Positions 20,514 to 33,163 of a DNA stretch of 64,000 nucleotides are shown here, piece after piece (positions within the stretch are counted from its first letter, which is position 1; each line of letters starts with the position of its first letter). The position numbers and the translations under genes were made by a program. The stretch is from contig NC_052675.1 in NCBI RefSeq assembly GCF_016802725.1, positions 8,631,622 to 8,695,621 on the forward strand, in the 5' to 3' direction. The DNA comes from Solenopsis invicta. Taxonomy: Eukaryota > Arthropoda > Insecta > Hymenoptera > Formicidae. The notes under the pieces were generated by a model. The model was given only the letters and a program-made list of their open reading frames with translations. It did not search any database and was not told the DNA's origin.

Positions 20514-21701
20514 TTATTGAATTTCAATTATATTTCGAGGGATACACACGTAAATGTTATCTTTTACATCAATGTAAACTACTTTACATTTAATTGTATT
20601 CAAAGGCACAATTTTCTTCATATTTCGTAATGTATTCCGTATACGCATAATATGAGTAACATTAAAAATCGGCTCTATTTCATATTCCGTGACTATAATG
20701 TAACATTTATTTTTGAAATAAATAAAACTTGATATTTGAACTATACGAGATGTTTGTAATTGAATAACGGTATCATTACTTCTTTTTGCTCGTTTATATA
20801 AAGTGCTGTGCAAAATCATATTTTTATATATACATCTATCAAATACTTGAACGGTATCCTCATCATTTTCAAAACTAAGAGATTTTTTAACAAAACTTTT
20901 TAAATCTTCTAAAGCGACTTTTTCCCCTATTAAGACAGCACCGCATTCAGTAGTATTATGTTGCATTACTAATTTTCGTGGACTAAATAAGTCTTTACAA
21001 TAAACTTCACACGTATCATTATTATCATTATGTACCGTTATATCTTGAAATTTACTTCTTTGTAAAGTTTTTGTAGCAATTTGAAACAATAGTCCATTAG
21101 GACAATGGATATTTTGTTTTAAATGGAAAATATCATTTTCATACGGAAATGCAGAAGTATTCCATAGTGGACCACTCACGCAAACACTTTCAATTACATG
21201 TAGCAATGAGTAAATATTGAAAGTCATAGCGCTTTTACCATAAAACATTTCAGTTTTACCAACAAAACGCAGTAAATCAATTTAACATTGTTTTAAATTT
21301 TGTTCCGAAATACTTTTAGAAAGAAAATTAATACTTTGTACTAAAAGTTTAAACGAATCTAATGCATTATCATCTAAAATACCTGAGATACATGACACAT
21401 TATAAAATAATGTCTATGACCGCCATTCACTCGCCTTAAGTTTTCCATCTCTAAACGAGTGCGGTAAACGATGTACTTCTTTTGAAGGCTTAATATTAAA
21501 TAATCTTTTCCCAATAGTATGTCTTTGTTTTCGCGATAAATAAAATGGAGAACTAGAAGAGTTCCACTCAGCCCACATTTGGCGTACAACGCCCAACAAT
21601 ACACCGTACATGTATTCAACGGGGAATCCCCATACGCAATCAAAATATTTCAATTCTGTCAAAATTGAAGGACCTTTGACACCATTAATTGGTCTTTGCA
21701 T
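20514..21701 (-). pseudogene. CACTA-type transposase C-terminal half (minus copy)
   Basis: The minus strand begins INGVKGPSILTELKYFDC and continues VWGFPVEYMYGVLLGVVRQM, IKPSKEVHRLPHSFRD and KASEWRS. After a damaged stretch (21250-21410) with FLSKSISEQNLKQC it runs as an open frame, 21248 to 20514, starting MFYGKSAMTFNIYSLLHVI. These blocks match the second half of CACTA/EnSpm-like (Transposase_21-type) proteins, including the ASEW Glu box and the FNVHSLLHL-like block. The N-terminal half with both catalytic Asp boxes is missing. A near-identical C-terminal copy lies inverted at 22250-22965. Confidence 0.75.
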
Positions 21702-21748
21702 ACTTTAAACTTCTTGTCCGTTTTTTAAATATTTTACATGGTTTCTTA

Positions 21749-21997
21749 TAGCGAATTCGGTTAAACTGCACAAGTGCACGGGTGCGCATTAAAGCAGCTG
21801 TACAATGATCTAATTACATTTAAAAATAAAATATAAGTACATGGAATGAAAAAAAGATATATTTTACCAAATAGCATAAAAATTTCACAATTTAATCTGT
21901 TAATACATTAATATTAAATACATATCTTTCGCCCATTAGTGTACGGCGGTTTTAATGTGTACCAGTGCGCACTAGTGCGTGCAACCGAATTGGCTAT
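21749..21997. mobile_element. MITE between the two inverted CACTA fragments
   Basis: The left arm (TAGCGAATTCGGTT, then GGGTGCGCATTAAA) is mirrored at the right by TTTTAATGTGTACC then AACCGAATTGGCTA. Arms are about 45 bp and no gene is present. Part of the arm (GTGCGCACTAGTGC) resembles that of the MITE at 1882-2038. Confidence 0.6.
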
Positions 21998-22249
21998 TAG
22001 TGAATCGTTTTCTGTAAAAGGATATCGCATGGAACGCATGTAAACGTGCTCACCATTAGTATAGCACAAACTACATCCACCATAATCGTTAAATTGGTAT
22101 CGATTCTACATTATAAGACAAGCGACTGAATCTACTGACGCTTATAATAGTCGTAAAAAAATGCAGCGTTTTTATTATTAGTATCCAATATGGCGCTGCC
22201 ATTGTTTATTAGTTTTTCTATCTGATTACTGAAAATCATCATTGCTTTA

Positions 22250-22965
22250 GTGCGTTTTGTTGGCGAAAGTGGAATGTTATATGGTAAAAGCGCTATGACT
22301 TTCGATATTAACTCATTGCTACATGTAATTCAAAGCGTTCGCACAAGTGGTCTACTATGGGATACTTCTGCATTTCCTTATGAAAATCTTATTTCCCATT
22401 TAAAACAAAATATCCATGGTCCTAATGGACTATTGTTTCAAATTGCTACAAAAACTTTGAAAAAAAGTAAATTCCAAAATATAACGGTACATAACGATAA
22501 TAATGATACGTGTGAAGTTTATTGTAAAGACTTATTTAGTCCACGAAAATTAGTAAGGCAACATAATACTACTGAATGCGGTGCTGTCTTAATAGGGGAA
22601 AAAGTCGCTTTAGAAGATTTAAAAAGTTTTGTTAAAAAATCTCTTAGTTTTGAAAATGATCAAGATATTGTTCAAGTATTTGATAGATGTATATATAAAA
22701 ATATGATTTGCACAGCACTTTATATAAACGAGCAAAAAGAAGTAATGATACTGTTATTCAATTACAAACATCTCGTATAGTTCAAATATCAAGTTTTACT
22801 TATTTAAAAAATAAATGTTACGTTATAGTCACGGAATATGAAATAGAGCCGATTTTTAATGTTACTCATATAATGCGTATACGGAATACAGTACGAAATG
22901 TGAAGAAAATTGTGCCTTTGGATACAATAAAATGTAAAGTCATTTACATCGATGTAATGTCTTAA
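22250..22965 (+). pseudogene. CACTA-type transposase C-terminal part (plus copy, inverted duplicate)
   Basis: It reads GKSAMTFDINSLLHVIQSV and then follows the minus copy at 20514-21248 almost residue for residue (TVHNDNNDTCEVYCKDLF, HNTTECGAVLIGEKVALED). One base is lost near 22715, shifting the frame. Homology starts abruptly at about 22249 and ends near 22955. There the sequence jumps back to a second copy of the internal GTCTTAATAGG(T/G)GAAAAA segment (22956-23020, first copy about 22587-22650). Truncated at both ends. Confidence 0.75.
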
Positions 22966-23029
22966 TAGGTGAAAAAAATCACTTTTGAAGATCTAAAAAA
23001 TTTTTTTTAAAAATTACTTGCAGATGTAG

Positions 23030-24230
23030 GTTTATGAATTTCGGTTTGAGCTCACTTTTAGACATCCGTAAATCTGCTAAGATTAATGAATGAATACTAC
23101 TAAATACACAATATTCAAAAAGTATAATGAGACCGCGGATAAAATATCGTATGTATTTTATTGCGTACAATGTTCCAATTTATTGTTAAATTTGCTCTCT
23201 AAAGATCGTATTGGTCAAAATAAAAATGCTACGTGCAGTCAATGTCAAAAAAGCTATCAAATTTGATTAGCCGTTAAGTTGGTATGAATTAACAGTTATT
23301 TTGTGCATACTTGACGGTATGCAAATAGCATATTCATGATTGTGATAATACGCCACATCTCAAGTATTTTTAATGATAATGTGTTGGCTTCATTTATACT
23401 TTAGCATTAAATTTTTTTTTTTTTCGCAATGTCTGCTAGAATTTAAAACACGGTAAAATTAGTTTAAGACGTTTTGTTTGAGATAAGAGACTGACATTTT
23501 ATTTTGTAAAACCATGACTTTCAGTATTCATTGATTATCACATGCAATTTAGTATTCAGATGAGTGGTCCGTTATATATAGGCTATTTCCGCTGTGTCAT
23601 ATTAAAGTAGTATTTTTCATTTAAAATGTCCATATTACGTAAGTACTTTCTGTATACTAACATGTATAATATTAAGTTAGGAAAATATATTAATATATTT
23701 TGTGATACTGTTTCATGTAAAAAATAAAGTTTATTTTTTACTGTTGTAATCAATTTTAACTCGATACTATCCTTAAAGCTTCCTTGATTGCTCCTATAAA
23801 AAGAGTTACAATGTAAATTAATCATTAGATTACCTTAGATGCCAAATTACGTAATTGTATCTTTTCAAATAATTAAACTTCATAAAATAATCTTGAAGTG
23901 TCTAAAATAACCAACAGGATCATAGAAAACTTGACGTATTTTACCGGATTGCTTTAAATATTATGTCTTATACATTTTATCAAATAATATGATCTCGGTC
24001 ATTTTAGTCATTTTAAGTTTGTTTTATGAAATTTTAAATTATTTGGAAAAATAATAAAATAGATTTGGATTTTTACTTTTCTTAGTATATTTTTTTTTAA
24101 AAAAAAAAGGTTTTTATTTTGCATGATTTCTATATATAAATATATTTAATTTTATACAACCATACATAATTGTATATAATTATATATAATAATTATCTGG
24201 ATCTTTATAGATCAGCAATAATACTGGAAA
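23030..24230. other. AT-rich intergenic, nothing recognised
   Basis: Short open frames here lack protein character. No repeats longer than homopolymer or dinucleotide runs were seen. Confidence 0.4.
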
Positions 24231-24240
24231 ATAACGAAAT

Positions 24241-24975
24241 TTCGGATCGAATATGATAGACATATGGTAGGATCGCTAACTTTTTGTCGTTCAGAAAAGG
24301 ATTACATTGGAAAAAGAACAAAATTCGATAGAAAACGATAGGTGCACATTTTGGATGGACAGATAGAATACGATGGAATATGATAAGATTATTTACTCTT
24401 TCTTATTCAGAAAAGGTTTACATTGAAAAAATAAATATTTATAGATAGAAAATGATAGGGGTACATTTTGGACGAATAGATAGAAAATGATAGACACATG
24501 GTAGGATCGCTAACCCTTTTTCATTTAGAAAAAGATTACATTGAAAAAATTAGAAGTTTTGGATAGAAAATGATAGGGGTACATTTTAGACAGACAGGTA
24601 GAATATGGTAAGCACATGATAAGATCGCTTGCTGTTTTTCATTCAGAAAAGAATCTTACATTGAAAAAATGAAATTCGTATAGAAAACGATAGGTGCATA
24701 TTTTGGACGGACAGATAGAATATGATGAAATATGATAGGAGCGTTTATTCTTTTTCGGTTAAAAAAGGATTACATTGAAAAAATTAGAAATTTTGGATAG
24801 AAAACGATAGGTATACATTTTGAACGGACAGATAGAATACGATAAACATATGATAGGATCGCTTACTCTTTTTTATTCAGAACAAGATTATATTGAAAAA
24901 AATAAGAAAGTTTGTATAGAAAACGATAGGTATATTGGACGAGCAGATAGAACTTGATAGAATAATATACAATTT
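24241..24975. repeat. Satellite-like tandem array, period about 117 bp, six to seven units
   Basis: The motif GACAGATAGAATACGAT (variants) recurs at about 24355, 24472, 24590, 24708, 24825 and 24943, spacings of 115-120 bp. Each unit also carries GATCGCTTACTCTTTTTCATT-like, AAAAGGATTACATTGAAAAA-like and GGATAGAAAACGATAGG-like blocks. Units differ by several per cent, indicating age. Confidence 0.85.
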
Positions 24976-25047
24976 TTCATTCAATTAGTGACTACATTAA
25001 AAACAAAAGAAATTTTGGATAGCATATTAAAAACAAAAGAAATTTTG

Positions 25048-25545
25048 GATAGCATTGCATAAAATTTTGTTTAAACATTTATTATAAGATACGCAATCTT
25101 ATTCGTAAAATTCTCATAAAATATGATATATAATTATTTGTAATAATCTTACAGTTTTTTATTTGTTTCGTATGTGAGATATTTTAGTGACGTTACATTA
25201 CATTTTTATCGTTAATATATTAACTCATCTACGAAAATGAACAATCAGAAACACGATAAAAATGTAAAAGAATATTTTTTACTATAAGCGCTTTTTAATT
25301 CTTTAATTTAAGATAGCATTGCATAGAGTCTTGTTGAAACATTATTATAAGATATGAAATCTTATGATTGGTAAAGTTCTCATAAAACATGATTCACAAT
25401 TATTTGTAACAGTCTCATAGATTTTTATTTGTACGATATGTAAAATATTCTAGCAATATTACATTGAATTTCTACCGTTGAAACATTAAGCCATTTATGA
25501 AAATCAGGAATCAGAAACACGATTAAAAAGGAAAAGAAATTTTTT
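25048..25545. repeat. Direct repeat of about 264 bp, two units
   Basis: GATAGCATTGCATA starts units at 25048 and 25312. Both continue through CATTATTATAAGATA, TTCTCATAAAA and ACAATTATTTGTAA and end with AATCAGAAACACGAT. A 31-bp direct repeat (ATTAAAAACAAAAGAAATTT and following) lies just upstream at 24994-25050. Confidence 0.75.
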
Positions 25546-25723
25546 TTTTTGTTTTCTATCTGACATTTTAAGCAGGGAGAGCAACCGTTGCTCATTCTGT
25601 TGCCAACAAAATGACTTCTATTTGTGGAAAATATTTTGCTTTATCAATCGTTTTCGACAACATAAGAGCAACATGATGATAATAAAAAAAAAGATAATGA
25701 TGCTGTGCTTTTGTCGTGTATTT

Positions 25724-25815
25724 GTTAAAAACATTAAATATATTAATTATATTGTCTTGTAGTCAAATAATTATTTGGCTGCAAGACAATATAATTAATA
25801 TATTTAATGTTTTTA
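25724..25815. repeat. Perfect long hairpin
   Basis: TAAAAACATTAAATATATT, then AATTATATTGTCTTG, is mirrored by CAAGACAATATAATT, then AATATATTTAATGTTTTTA, around an AATAATTATT loop. The arms are about 40 bp and nearly perfect. Could be a small MITE or transcribed hairpin. Confidence 0.8.
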
Positions 25816-26591
25816 ATAAAATGTCGAAAATAATCCATTTGTGTGTGTTTGCGCGAGCGTGTGCAATGTTATAAATAAACAGGAGTAAATTAATTTTTTT
25901 GTATATATCTCGATAATTATAAATTATAATAATTTTTACATGTTTTTGTAATTGAAATTAGTAACATTCTCAATTATTATCTGCTATTATAATAGCACCA
26001 ATGAGATATCAGTAGTATTCTCAATTATTTATATCTATAATACCATGCAGCGACGAGATATTTATTAAAAATCGCTGACCTATTATACGATTGGGGGGGT
26101 TCAGCAGACTCAACATGCGAGGTATTCTTCTAGATCATCCAATCAGATCTTTAAAGCTAAAAGAATATACTGGGTGTTTACGATAACTAATCGGATCTTG
26201 GATTGAATTGAACAATGGTACTCAACCTAGGTATAGAAAATTTTCCTAGACAAATCGGATTGACAACTGCTGTCTTAAATGTAATCCGATTGATGACGAA
26301 AGCGTGGAGACGCAGAAGCACGCTTGAAAAGTAAATCTTTCTATTTTTTAAAATAATAACACGAAAGATCCAAGATGAAGTGAAAGGAATGATTTAAATT
26401 TAGATTTATTGCAATATTTTTTGTCTAAACACCGGATTTCGTTTAAATTTCTGTTCGTAAAAATTAATTAATCTATTCTAAAGTTTGTGGTTATATCGGA
26501 AACAAATCAAAATTAATTAACCAATTGTTAATTGTTAAATATAAATTAAAGCGTATCATATAATATTTCAAGCATATCATATGGAATTTCT

Positions 26592-26822
26592 GTTTACTTT
26601 TACGAAAGAGGTACGAGCTGGAAATTGTAATCTTATATTACAATGACTACAAAAAATACTACAATAACTGCACACAAATATTACAATAACGTGTTAATAT
26701 TACAATAAACTTATGTAGTTTTTTCGTACTGCGAATGGATCACAGGAAAACATTACAATAATCACATTATGACAGAGATTACAATTTCTAGCCCGTGCGT
26801 CTTTTTCGTAAGGGTAAACTTA
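26592..26822. mobile_element. MITE with internal ATTACAATAA repeats
   Basis: TTTACTTTTACGAAAGAGGT, then ACGAGCTGGAAATTGTAATC, is mirrored by GATTACAATTTCTAGCC, then TCTTTTTCGTAAGGGTAAA. The interior has five or more copies of (A)TTACAATAA at irregular 15-30 bp spacing. Confidence 0.7.
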
Positions 26823-27221
26823 GTAAAAATAATTTTAAAATCATTTAACTACATTAATCAATATTAAGTCAACTACACATTAATCAATATTAATTTATAT
26901 GTTAAAAATCAATAATGTTTCTGAAAATGTTCTTTTTATTCTTCTGCAGATCGTAAATAAACTTCAATTCCATGAATAAATAAAAATTACTGGAAAATGA
27001 ATTTATATGAAGAGGGCATTATTGAACAATATTAATTTATGCTAACTTAAAATTTGTAAAATCTGCTTTTCTTTGTTAGTTTTTTATTAGAAAGTAATAA
27101 TATAAAAACGGAATATACACAAATAAAATTTAAATAATTGTATGCATATATGACTTTTATTGTAATCAAAGGTATAATACATATCAGTCATTCATAACAA
27201 AAATAAAAATTTTATGTTAAT

Positions 27222-27706
27222 TTTAACATAATCTTTAGATTTTAATATGACATGAATCGTAATATGCTAAACTTATAATAAACTCAGAATTGATGACATA
27301 AACATGAATTTTTGGAAAATTTTTTTGTATTTCTCTATATCAGGTCTGAGTCATATAAATAAATATTTTTTAGTTTTTGCTGTTAATAACTTGATTTTAT
27401 TATAGCACACAAAATTTAAAAAAATTCAATTTTATGTCACCAATTCTGAATTTATTTGGTGAAGTAAAAAGAATTCTTTCTCTTTTTCAAAAAATAAATT
27501 CTTTTTGAATCTTAAAATAAAACTCAGAATTGATGACATAGACTAATTTTTTAAAAATTGTTTTTGAATTCTCTGTGCTGTCTGAGTTGTCATATAAGTA
27601 ATTATTTTTTTTCTAGTTTTTGCTGATCAAAACTTTATTATTATAAAGTAGTATAATTTGTTGCATATTATGATTCATGTCATGTTAAAATCCAAAGATT
27701 ATGTTA
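27222..27706. mobile_element. Foldback element with ACATAATCTTTAGATTTTAA arms
   Basis: AACATAATCTTTAGATTTTA, then CATGAATCGTAATATGC (27222-27268), is mirrored at 27661-27706. The interior contains two partly repeated AACTCAGAATTGATGACATA blocks (about 27283 and 27523) and one in reverse. No gene. Confidence 0.65.
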
Positions 27707-27799
27707 CAAAAAATTTTTAAAGTAATAGAAAGATATTTTGACCGTTACTGTATCAACACAAATTGAACAAGAATGCCTTCAACGGTCGTAGCTACCCAA

Positions 27800-28062
27800 T
27801 CAGCACACAATATTTAAAAAATGTTTTTAAAAACATTTAAAAAACATTTTTAAAAACATTTATAAAAACATTAAAAATATAAAAATTTATAAAAATATTA
27901 AAAATAATGGGTTAAGTGCCCTTTTTTTCATTAAAAAAATGTTTATCTTAACATTAAAAAAAAAATGTTTTTCAAATATTATAAAAACGTTTTTAAAACA
28001 TTTAAAGAAAACGTTTATTAAACGTTAAAAAAACGTTCTTTTTAACGAAGCATAAATAAGCA
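27800..28062. repeat. AAAACATTT-rich low-complexity foldback
   Basis: Dense alternation of AAAACATTTTT and AAAAATGTTTTT motifs and of AAAACGTTTTT. It borders the left end of the CACTA-like element. A diverged counterpart (ACCCCTTTTTACATTAAACA) borders the right end at 41460-41520, so the CACTA-like element may have landed inside an older repeat. Confidence 0.5.
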
Positions 28063-28162
28063 AAACAACCCTTATGAAAATTTACAATTGAGTACCATTG
28101 AAAAATAACCATTGGAAAACGATTGGAAAACCATTGGAATGTTTAGAATGGTAAATTGGCGG

Positions 28163-31100
28163 CATGGAGCTATGAAATAGCTGGAGGGAGCGTATTGCCC
28201 CGTGTGTGAAGCCAAAGGGGCAAGGGGATTGAAGTCTAAAGTAACGGATATGAAGGACCAAGATGGCGACGACTGGTGGCTAATTTAACGGACTGCGATA
28301 TATATATGTATATGTATCGTAATCCGTAATAATGTAAATTTATTTAATATATATATTACAGATTATCCGATTGTTTGGTCCATTAACTTAATTAGTATAT
28401 AAATAATACATAAATATTTATCTTTACCGTACTAAACGTACTATTAGAATAAAATTCACATAACATTTTATTTGCAAACGTGTTTATATAAATTTGTTTT
28501 TATTTCTTCTTACATATAATATTAAAATTTGTACATTAATAATAATGATATAATAGTATTTGTGTAACCTATTGACATGAAATTTAATTATAAAAAGTAA
28601 AATTACATTAAGAAATAAAAGGACATTATATAAGAAAAGAAAAAATCAAAATCAAAGAAAGAACTATATTGCTTCATTAAGCAATATAATTTGTTTCAAT
28701 ATATTGCTTTCATAGATCTTCACACATAGTTTGTAGGGAAATATAAAAAATCTCATACATATGTTAGAGCTTATAAAGAAAGATAAAAAATAGCATTACG
28801 ATGTTTTCACTGTCCTTTAAATAAGACTAATTTATTTAATGAATTTCTTACACTTACGAGATTATTAACCGAATCCGTACGACTAATAAAATATAATCGA
28901 ATTTTTACGTATTTGCATACGATTACTTTTAAAAGATGGTAACTATGATTATACAAGGCATCTTGGTCATAGAGATGTTCTCTTAAGCTTGAAAATAAAT
29001 TTGTGTCGATACATTGTTGTAAAATTTCATGTACTATAGAAGTTTCGCTAATTCGGTGCAGAACCGATTTGCCATTGGTTTCGCGTAAAGCAAATCGTAT
29101 TACTCGTTCAGCTTTATTGCAAATTGCAATTACATCGTGTGATGGCAATGACAAGCCTCCGCGATTTTTAAGATTAATGAGCGAGCATTCAATATGCGTT
29201 TCCTGACCTATTAACGCTTCAATGCAGGTTTCGCAATGTATGGTTTTTTTTAAATGTCTAACAATGAAACCGGCAATATATGCGATAACCCGTGTTGAAT
29301 ATTCCGAACAAGTTACATTATCGAGCAGAAAAGGCAAATGATCATTTTCATTTTCGGTTTGGCTGTCGCTGAATAGTTGTGATTTTGATGTTGAACGATT
29401 TATAATGTCACTCGAATTAGCGGACACGTGTAAAATTGAGACTGCTTCTAGAGGAATGCAATTGCCTGTGGTTGTTTCTACGGTATCTATATGAACAATT
29501 ATTTTTTTATAAGCTGCCTTAAACTGTCTAACTGTTGGATTGTTATTGCAACCTCCTTGTGAACGTATCGTGCCGAACAATAATTCAATATGGTCTTGAC
29601 AAATTTTATATACAGGAATATATTTCAGCACGTTTTGATTAACAATTAAATCAGTATATAATTTCATTAAACTTTTAATGCAAATCATGAAACCGATTAC
29701 AGATAACTTATTTTTCGAATAACTTAATAATTGATCATTGTCTGCCTTGCGCAATTGTGATAGGTAAACGTAACATTCCTCTAATTTATTTAAAATAATG
29801 GAACTATTACCCTTATGTAGAGGTTGTTTAAATCCCTTTTGTTTCATATTTCTTGAATTTAATATCAAATACGTCATTTATAATTCGTATAAATCTTATT
29901 GTTGGTGCCGACTGAGCAAATTCGGGAAGCTCCAAGTCGCTTCTACAAATTTCCAGCGCATCAGCTACGGAAGCACTGAAAAGTTGTGCAGCCAACTTTA
30001 CTTTCATTTTTTGTTTATAGAAATGTATATGTCGCGCTCTTAATTTGTTACCCAAGTGCAGACATTCCTTTTCTTGCAAGTTGTGAAGCTTCTTGAAAAA
30101 GTCCCATTGGATTGTGTCTTTGTTGTCATCAATGATAATTTTATGATTTCCAAGATAATTACGTAAGATTTTCAAAGAATGACATTAGTCCAGAAACACC
30201 GTGACATGTTTCTCTGTCATTGGATGTAAAAAGTATGTCTGAAAAGTTGCAGTATGAAAATTACAGCCGAGAATAGAGGCCATACTTAAATTAGTCGCTG
30301 CGCCATCAAATGTTACGGAAACAATATTTATATTATGTTCGTGTAATAATGTTAGAGCTTGTCGAACTAAATTAGCTTTTTGTTCGGCATTAAGCCCAGC
30401 AGTTAAAAAATATGCAATGGGAATTTTCCAAGAGACATTAATACAATTGACTAGAAACACTAAGGCCTCTTGGCTACTGCTCCGCTATCACAGTTAATTT
30501 CAGAACCTAAATCTACGTAGCCACTATATTTGTTCCCGTCGTATTCTATATGCTGTCTTATTGACATCTCATCAAAAATGAGAGCACCAAAAAGTGGATA
30601 ATCGACTTGCTCAGCACGAGTTTTTATCGACTCTAATGCTTCTTTATTGAAGCCAGGCTCACCGTTAACTGACTTATACCACTTACAAATTGTTTTAGGA
30701 TGTGGTAATGCGGTATTAAATTTTTTCCGAACATACGTGTAAGCGCGTGGGGAATAAAAATGCAATGTTAATGCAAACATTCTTAATTCTGGCTCATACA
30801 TTTTAGATCCGGGAGATTTTTTAATACGGCTAATTTGACGTTTTAATAATTGTTGATTGAACATACCCAAGTCTTTTAAAACATCTACTTGTTCGGCATT
30901 AAGAAGGTTCTTTTGTTTCAAAGACTTCAATATTTCCTTTAATGTCGCAATGCGCTTCGTTGATCTTCGCTGTTTCTGCTGTAGAATTTTCACTTTCTTC
31001 TTGTAACGCTCTCGTGTATTTTTGAGCACAGTCCTGAGCATCCTTTTCCGAGGTGTATCATCCAAAGAATCTGGACGATTATTTAATTGACGATGAGGTG

Positions 31101-32367
31101 TGCTGCAATTCCGCTCGGTATCTGTATAAAGAGCGACAAACAAAACAAAATTTTAGTTTTAAATCAACTTTTTTCTTAAAAAATTAAAGTAAAAAAGCGA
31201 ATTAACATGTGCACACTACAATTTAGAACAAAATTACAATTAATAAAACTTTCTTTTCTTTGTTAAGTATTAAACCAATGTAAATAATATATGTCAATAA
31301 TGTAAAGATGTTAAGACAAGAAATTTTCATACCATCATGATTTTGATTGATGTCGAGAGAATTGTTATTAAACAATTTTACACCTTTGGTAGCCAGTCCT
31401 CTGTTATCAATTTCCACATTTTTCTGAAAAAGCATATTTGTCTATTATTTCTTTATACTTATTTACGCAATATATAAGTGTATATGATTGTAAATAAATA
31501 TAATGATAATGATAATTAATAAATCAATTTATACATACATGTGGCAAAGCACCAGGTTTAACTCTTACACAAGCTAGCGATGTTCGATCCAGATCGGTTT
31601 CCTGAAAGTGAAGTGAGCAAAACGTTGCATTTTTTGGTATTTCACTGTTGTTTAGTTGCATTTCATCCAGCCATTGTTTCCGCTTTTCTAAGTTCGTTGG
31701 TATTCTATAATCATTGGATTCATCATAATTGTTACTAATACCATATACAGCAGAGTTTCAATGACAGACAAATAAAAATATTTTTCAATTAAAATAATTA
31801 TACACGTGCAAGCATTAATGTCTGCAAGTACAAATGTAAAGTTCTTATGGAGTTAATCACGTTTAATCGCACGATGTTTATCCACGCATTAATAAAAATA
31901 TTATGTAAACCAATACGTGAAGTTCTCTTTAAACAATTTATCTTGTAATCTGAATAGTAAATTAATATTTAATATTTAAACGTACCTGTGAAATGAGATC
32001 TTTATGCCGTGAATGTGCTCTCATTGTAATTGGAATTGATTTTTTCGATTTTCACCATACCGACTCTTGCAATCTTTTGCATAATAATCGGGCATTTTGT
32101 TAAGAATAATATAAAATATATTATTTTTCACTGCATTAAACAACTTATTCGAAGTCACGCGACGCAGAAGTAAATGCAGCAAGCAGCAAGGCTTCCTTCA
32201 CAAATGTGTTAAAATGACGCCGTACGACGGCGGGTGAATAGCCTGAGTCTACATATATTTATGAAGGACCAAGATGGCCGCAAGCTGATTCCCTTCACTT
32301 CTCCGGCTTCACCCCCCTCGCCTGAAAATTTAGCTTACGCTCCCTCCAGCTATTTCATAGCTCCATG
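28163..32367. mobile_element. P-element-family transposon, 4.2 kb
   Basis: CATGGAGCTATGAAATAGCT, then GGAGGGAGCGTA, at 28163 is mirrored exactly at 32367, giving 32-bp termini that begin CATG as in P elements. The 8-bp direct repeat ATTGGCGG flanks it perfectly (28155-28162, 32368-32375), the size typical of P-element insertion. Inside is a spliced THAP/P-type transposase gene on the minus strand. The target is the left subterminal repeat zone of the CACTA-like element. Confidence 0.9.
28807..32095 (-). pseudogene. P-element/THAP9-type transposase, multi-exon, frame-broken
   Basis: Exon 1 (32095-31986) starts MPDYYAKDCKSRYG; the THAP zinc-finger first Cys appears as Tyr, and a stop follows unless the frame shifts. 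Exon 2 (about 31735-31539) gives RIPTNLEKRKQWLDEM, ATFCSLHFQETDLD and VRVKPGALPH, the second half of a THAP DNA-binding domain. Exon 3 is about 31427-31334. The large exon from about 31123 has a leucine-rich coiled region, then GALIFDEMSIRQHIEYDG (first catalytic Asp). After a shift near 30465 comes VSVTFDGAATNLSMASILG (second Asp region). After shifts near 30183 and 29868 the C-terminal CQDHIELLFGTIRSQGG and NPTVRQFKAAYKK blocks follow, ending at 28807. The family transposes P elements with GTP as cofactor. At least three frameshifts make it inactive. It could be spliced differently from my exon borders. Confidence 0.8.
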
Positions 32368-33163
32368 ATTGGCGGACGATTGGAAGAACCATTCATTGGT
32401 TAAATGGTGACAATAGAATTGATCAATGGTAACGAGTCATTATTTATCAATAGTTATCATTCAATTCGTCAATTGCCATTTTCTATTGCCAATAGTGACT
32501 ATTTAATTGGTCAATGGTGAATATTGCATAGCGTAATGGTGATGATCGAATTGAGTACTGTTCAGCCTTGTGCCCATGATGCTAGAAGCAGTCCAAGCAG
32601 TCCGAGCAGTCCGAGAGCTCGGACCGAGTTTTTAGATCATAGACACAAAAGGCTTTAATCATGTAATTTCTCTGCATTATAACTCTATTAACAAATTCCA
32701 TTGCGATTATGGTTATGATGGAGTAAGTCAAGTAAAAAGCATAATATATTCAATACATACATAATTTATTTGGCATTTATGTAGAAGCATATGCTTCGCA
32801 CGCTTCGCCGCTCTGTACATACATCAGAGTTATAAATAAATTAACATTTTTAATTTTTTAACTCTCAAAATACGTAAACATACTTTTATACTTAAGTTCT
32901 CTGTTGTACAGTTTAATTATACAGTTTACAAGTATATGTCACCGTGTGTGTGTGAAATTACACACAATATTTATCAAAAATTTTTACGAACACATCAGGT
33001 TAGCATTCCCCTCTATAAAAAACCTAGATATAACGATCCTATCTTGCAGACAGTAGGAAATTTACTTTTTACATAAGCTAAAGAAGTATATTGAAACATA
33101 TTGTTATTTCTAAAGATAATAAAATTTAAAAAAATGCTTTGAGTATATTATGCAAGCACTTAC

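Noticed and set aside
24241..25545. Regularly spaced repeats considered as a CRISPR array
   Set aside because: The units are contiguous diverged repeats without unique spacers, in a eukaryotic genome.
29003..29206. Plus frame of 67 codons inside the P element
   Set aside because: Antisense shadow of the P-type transposase C-terminal region.
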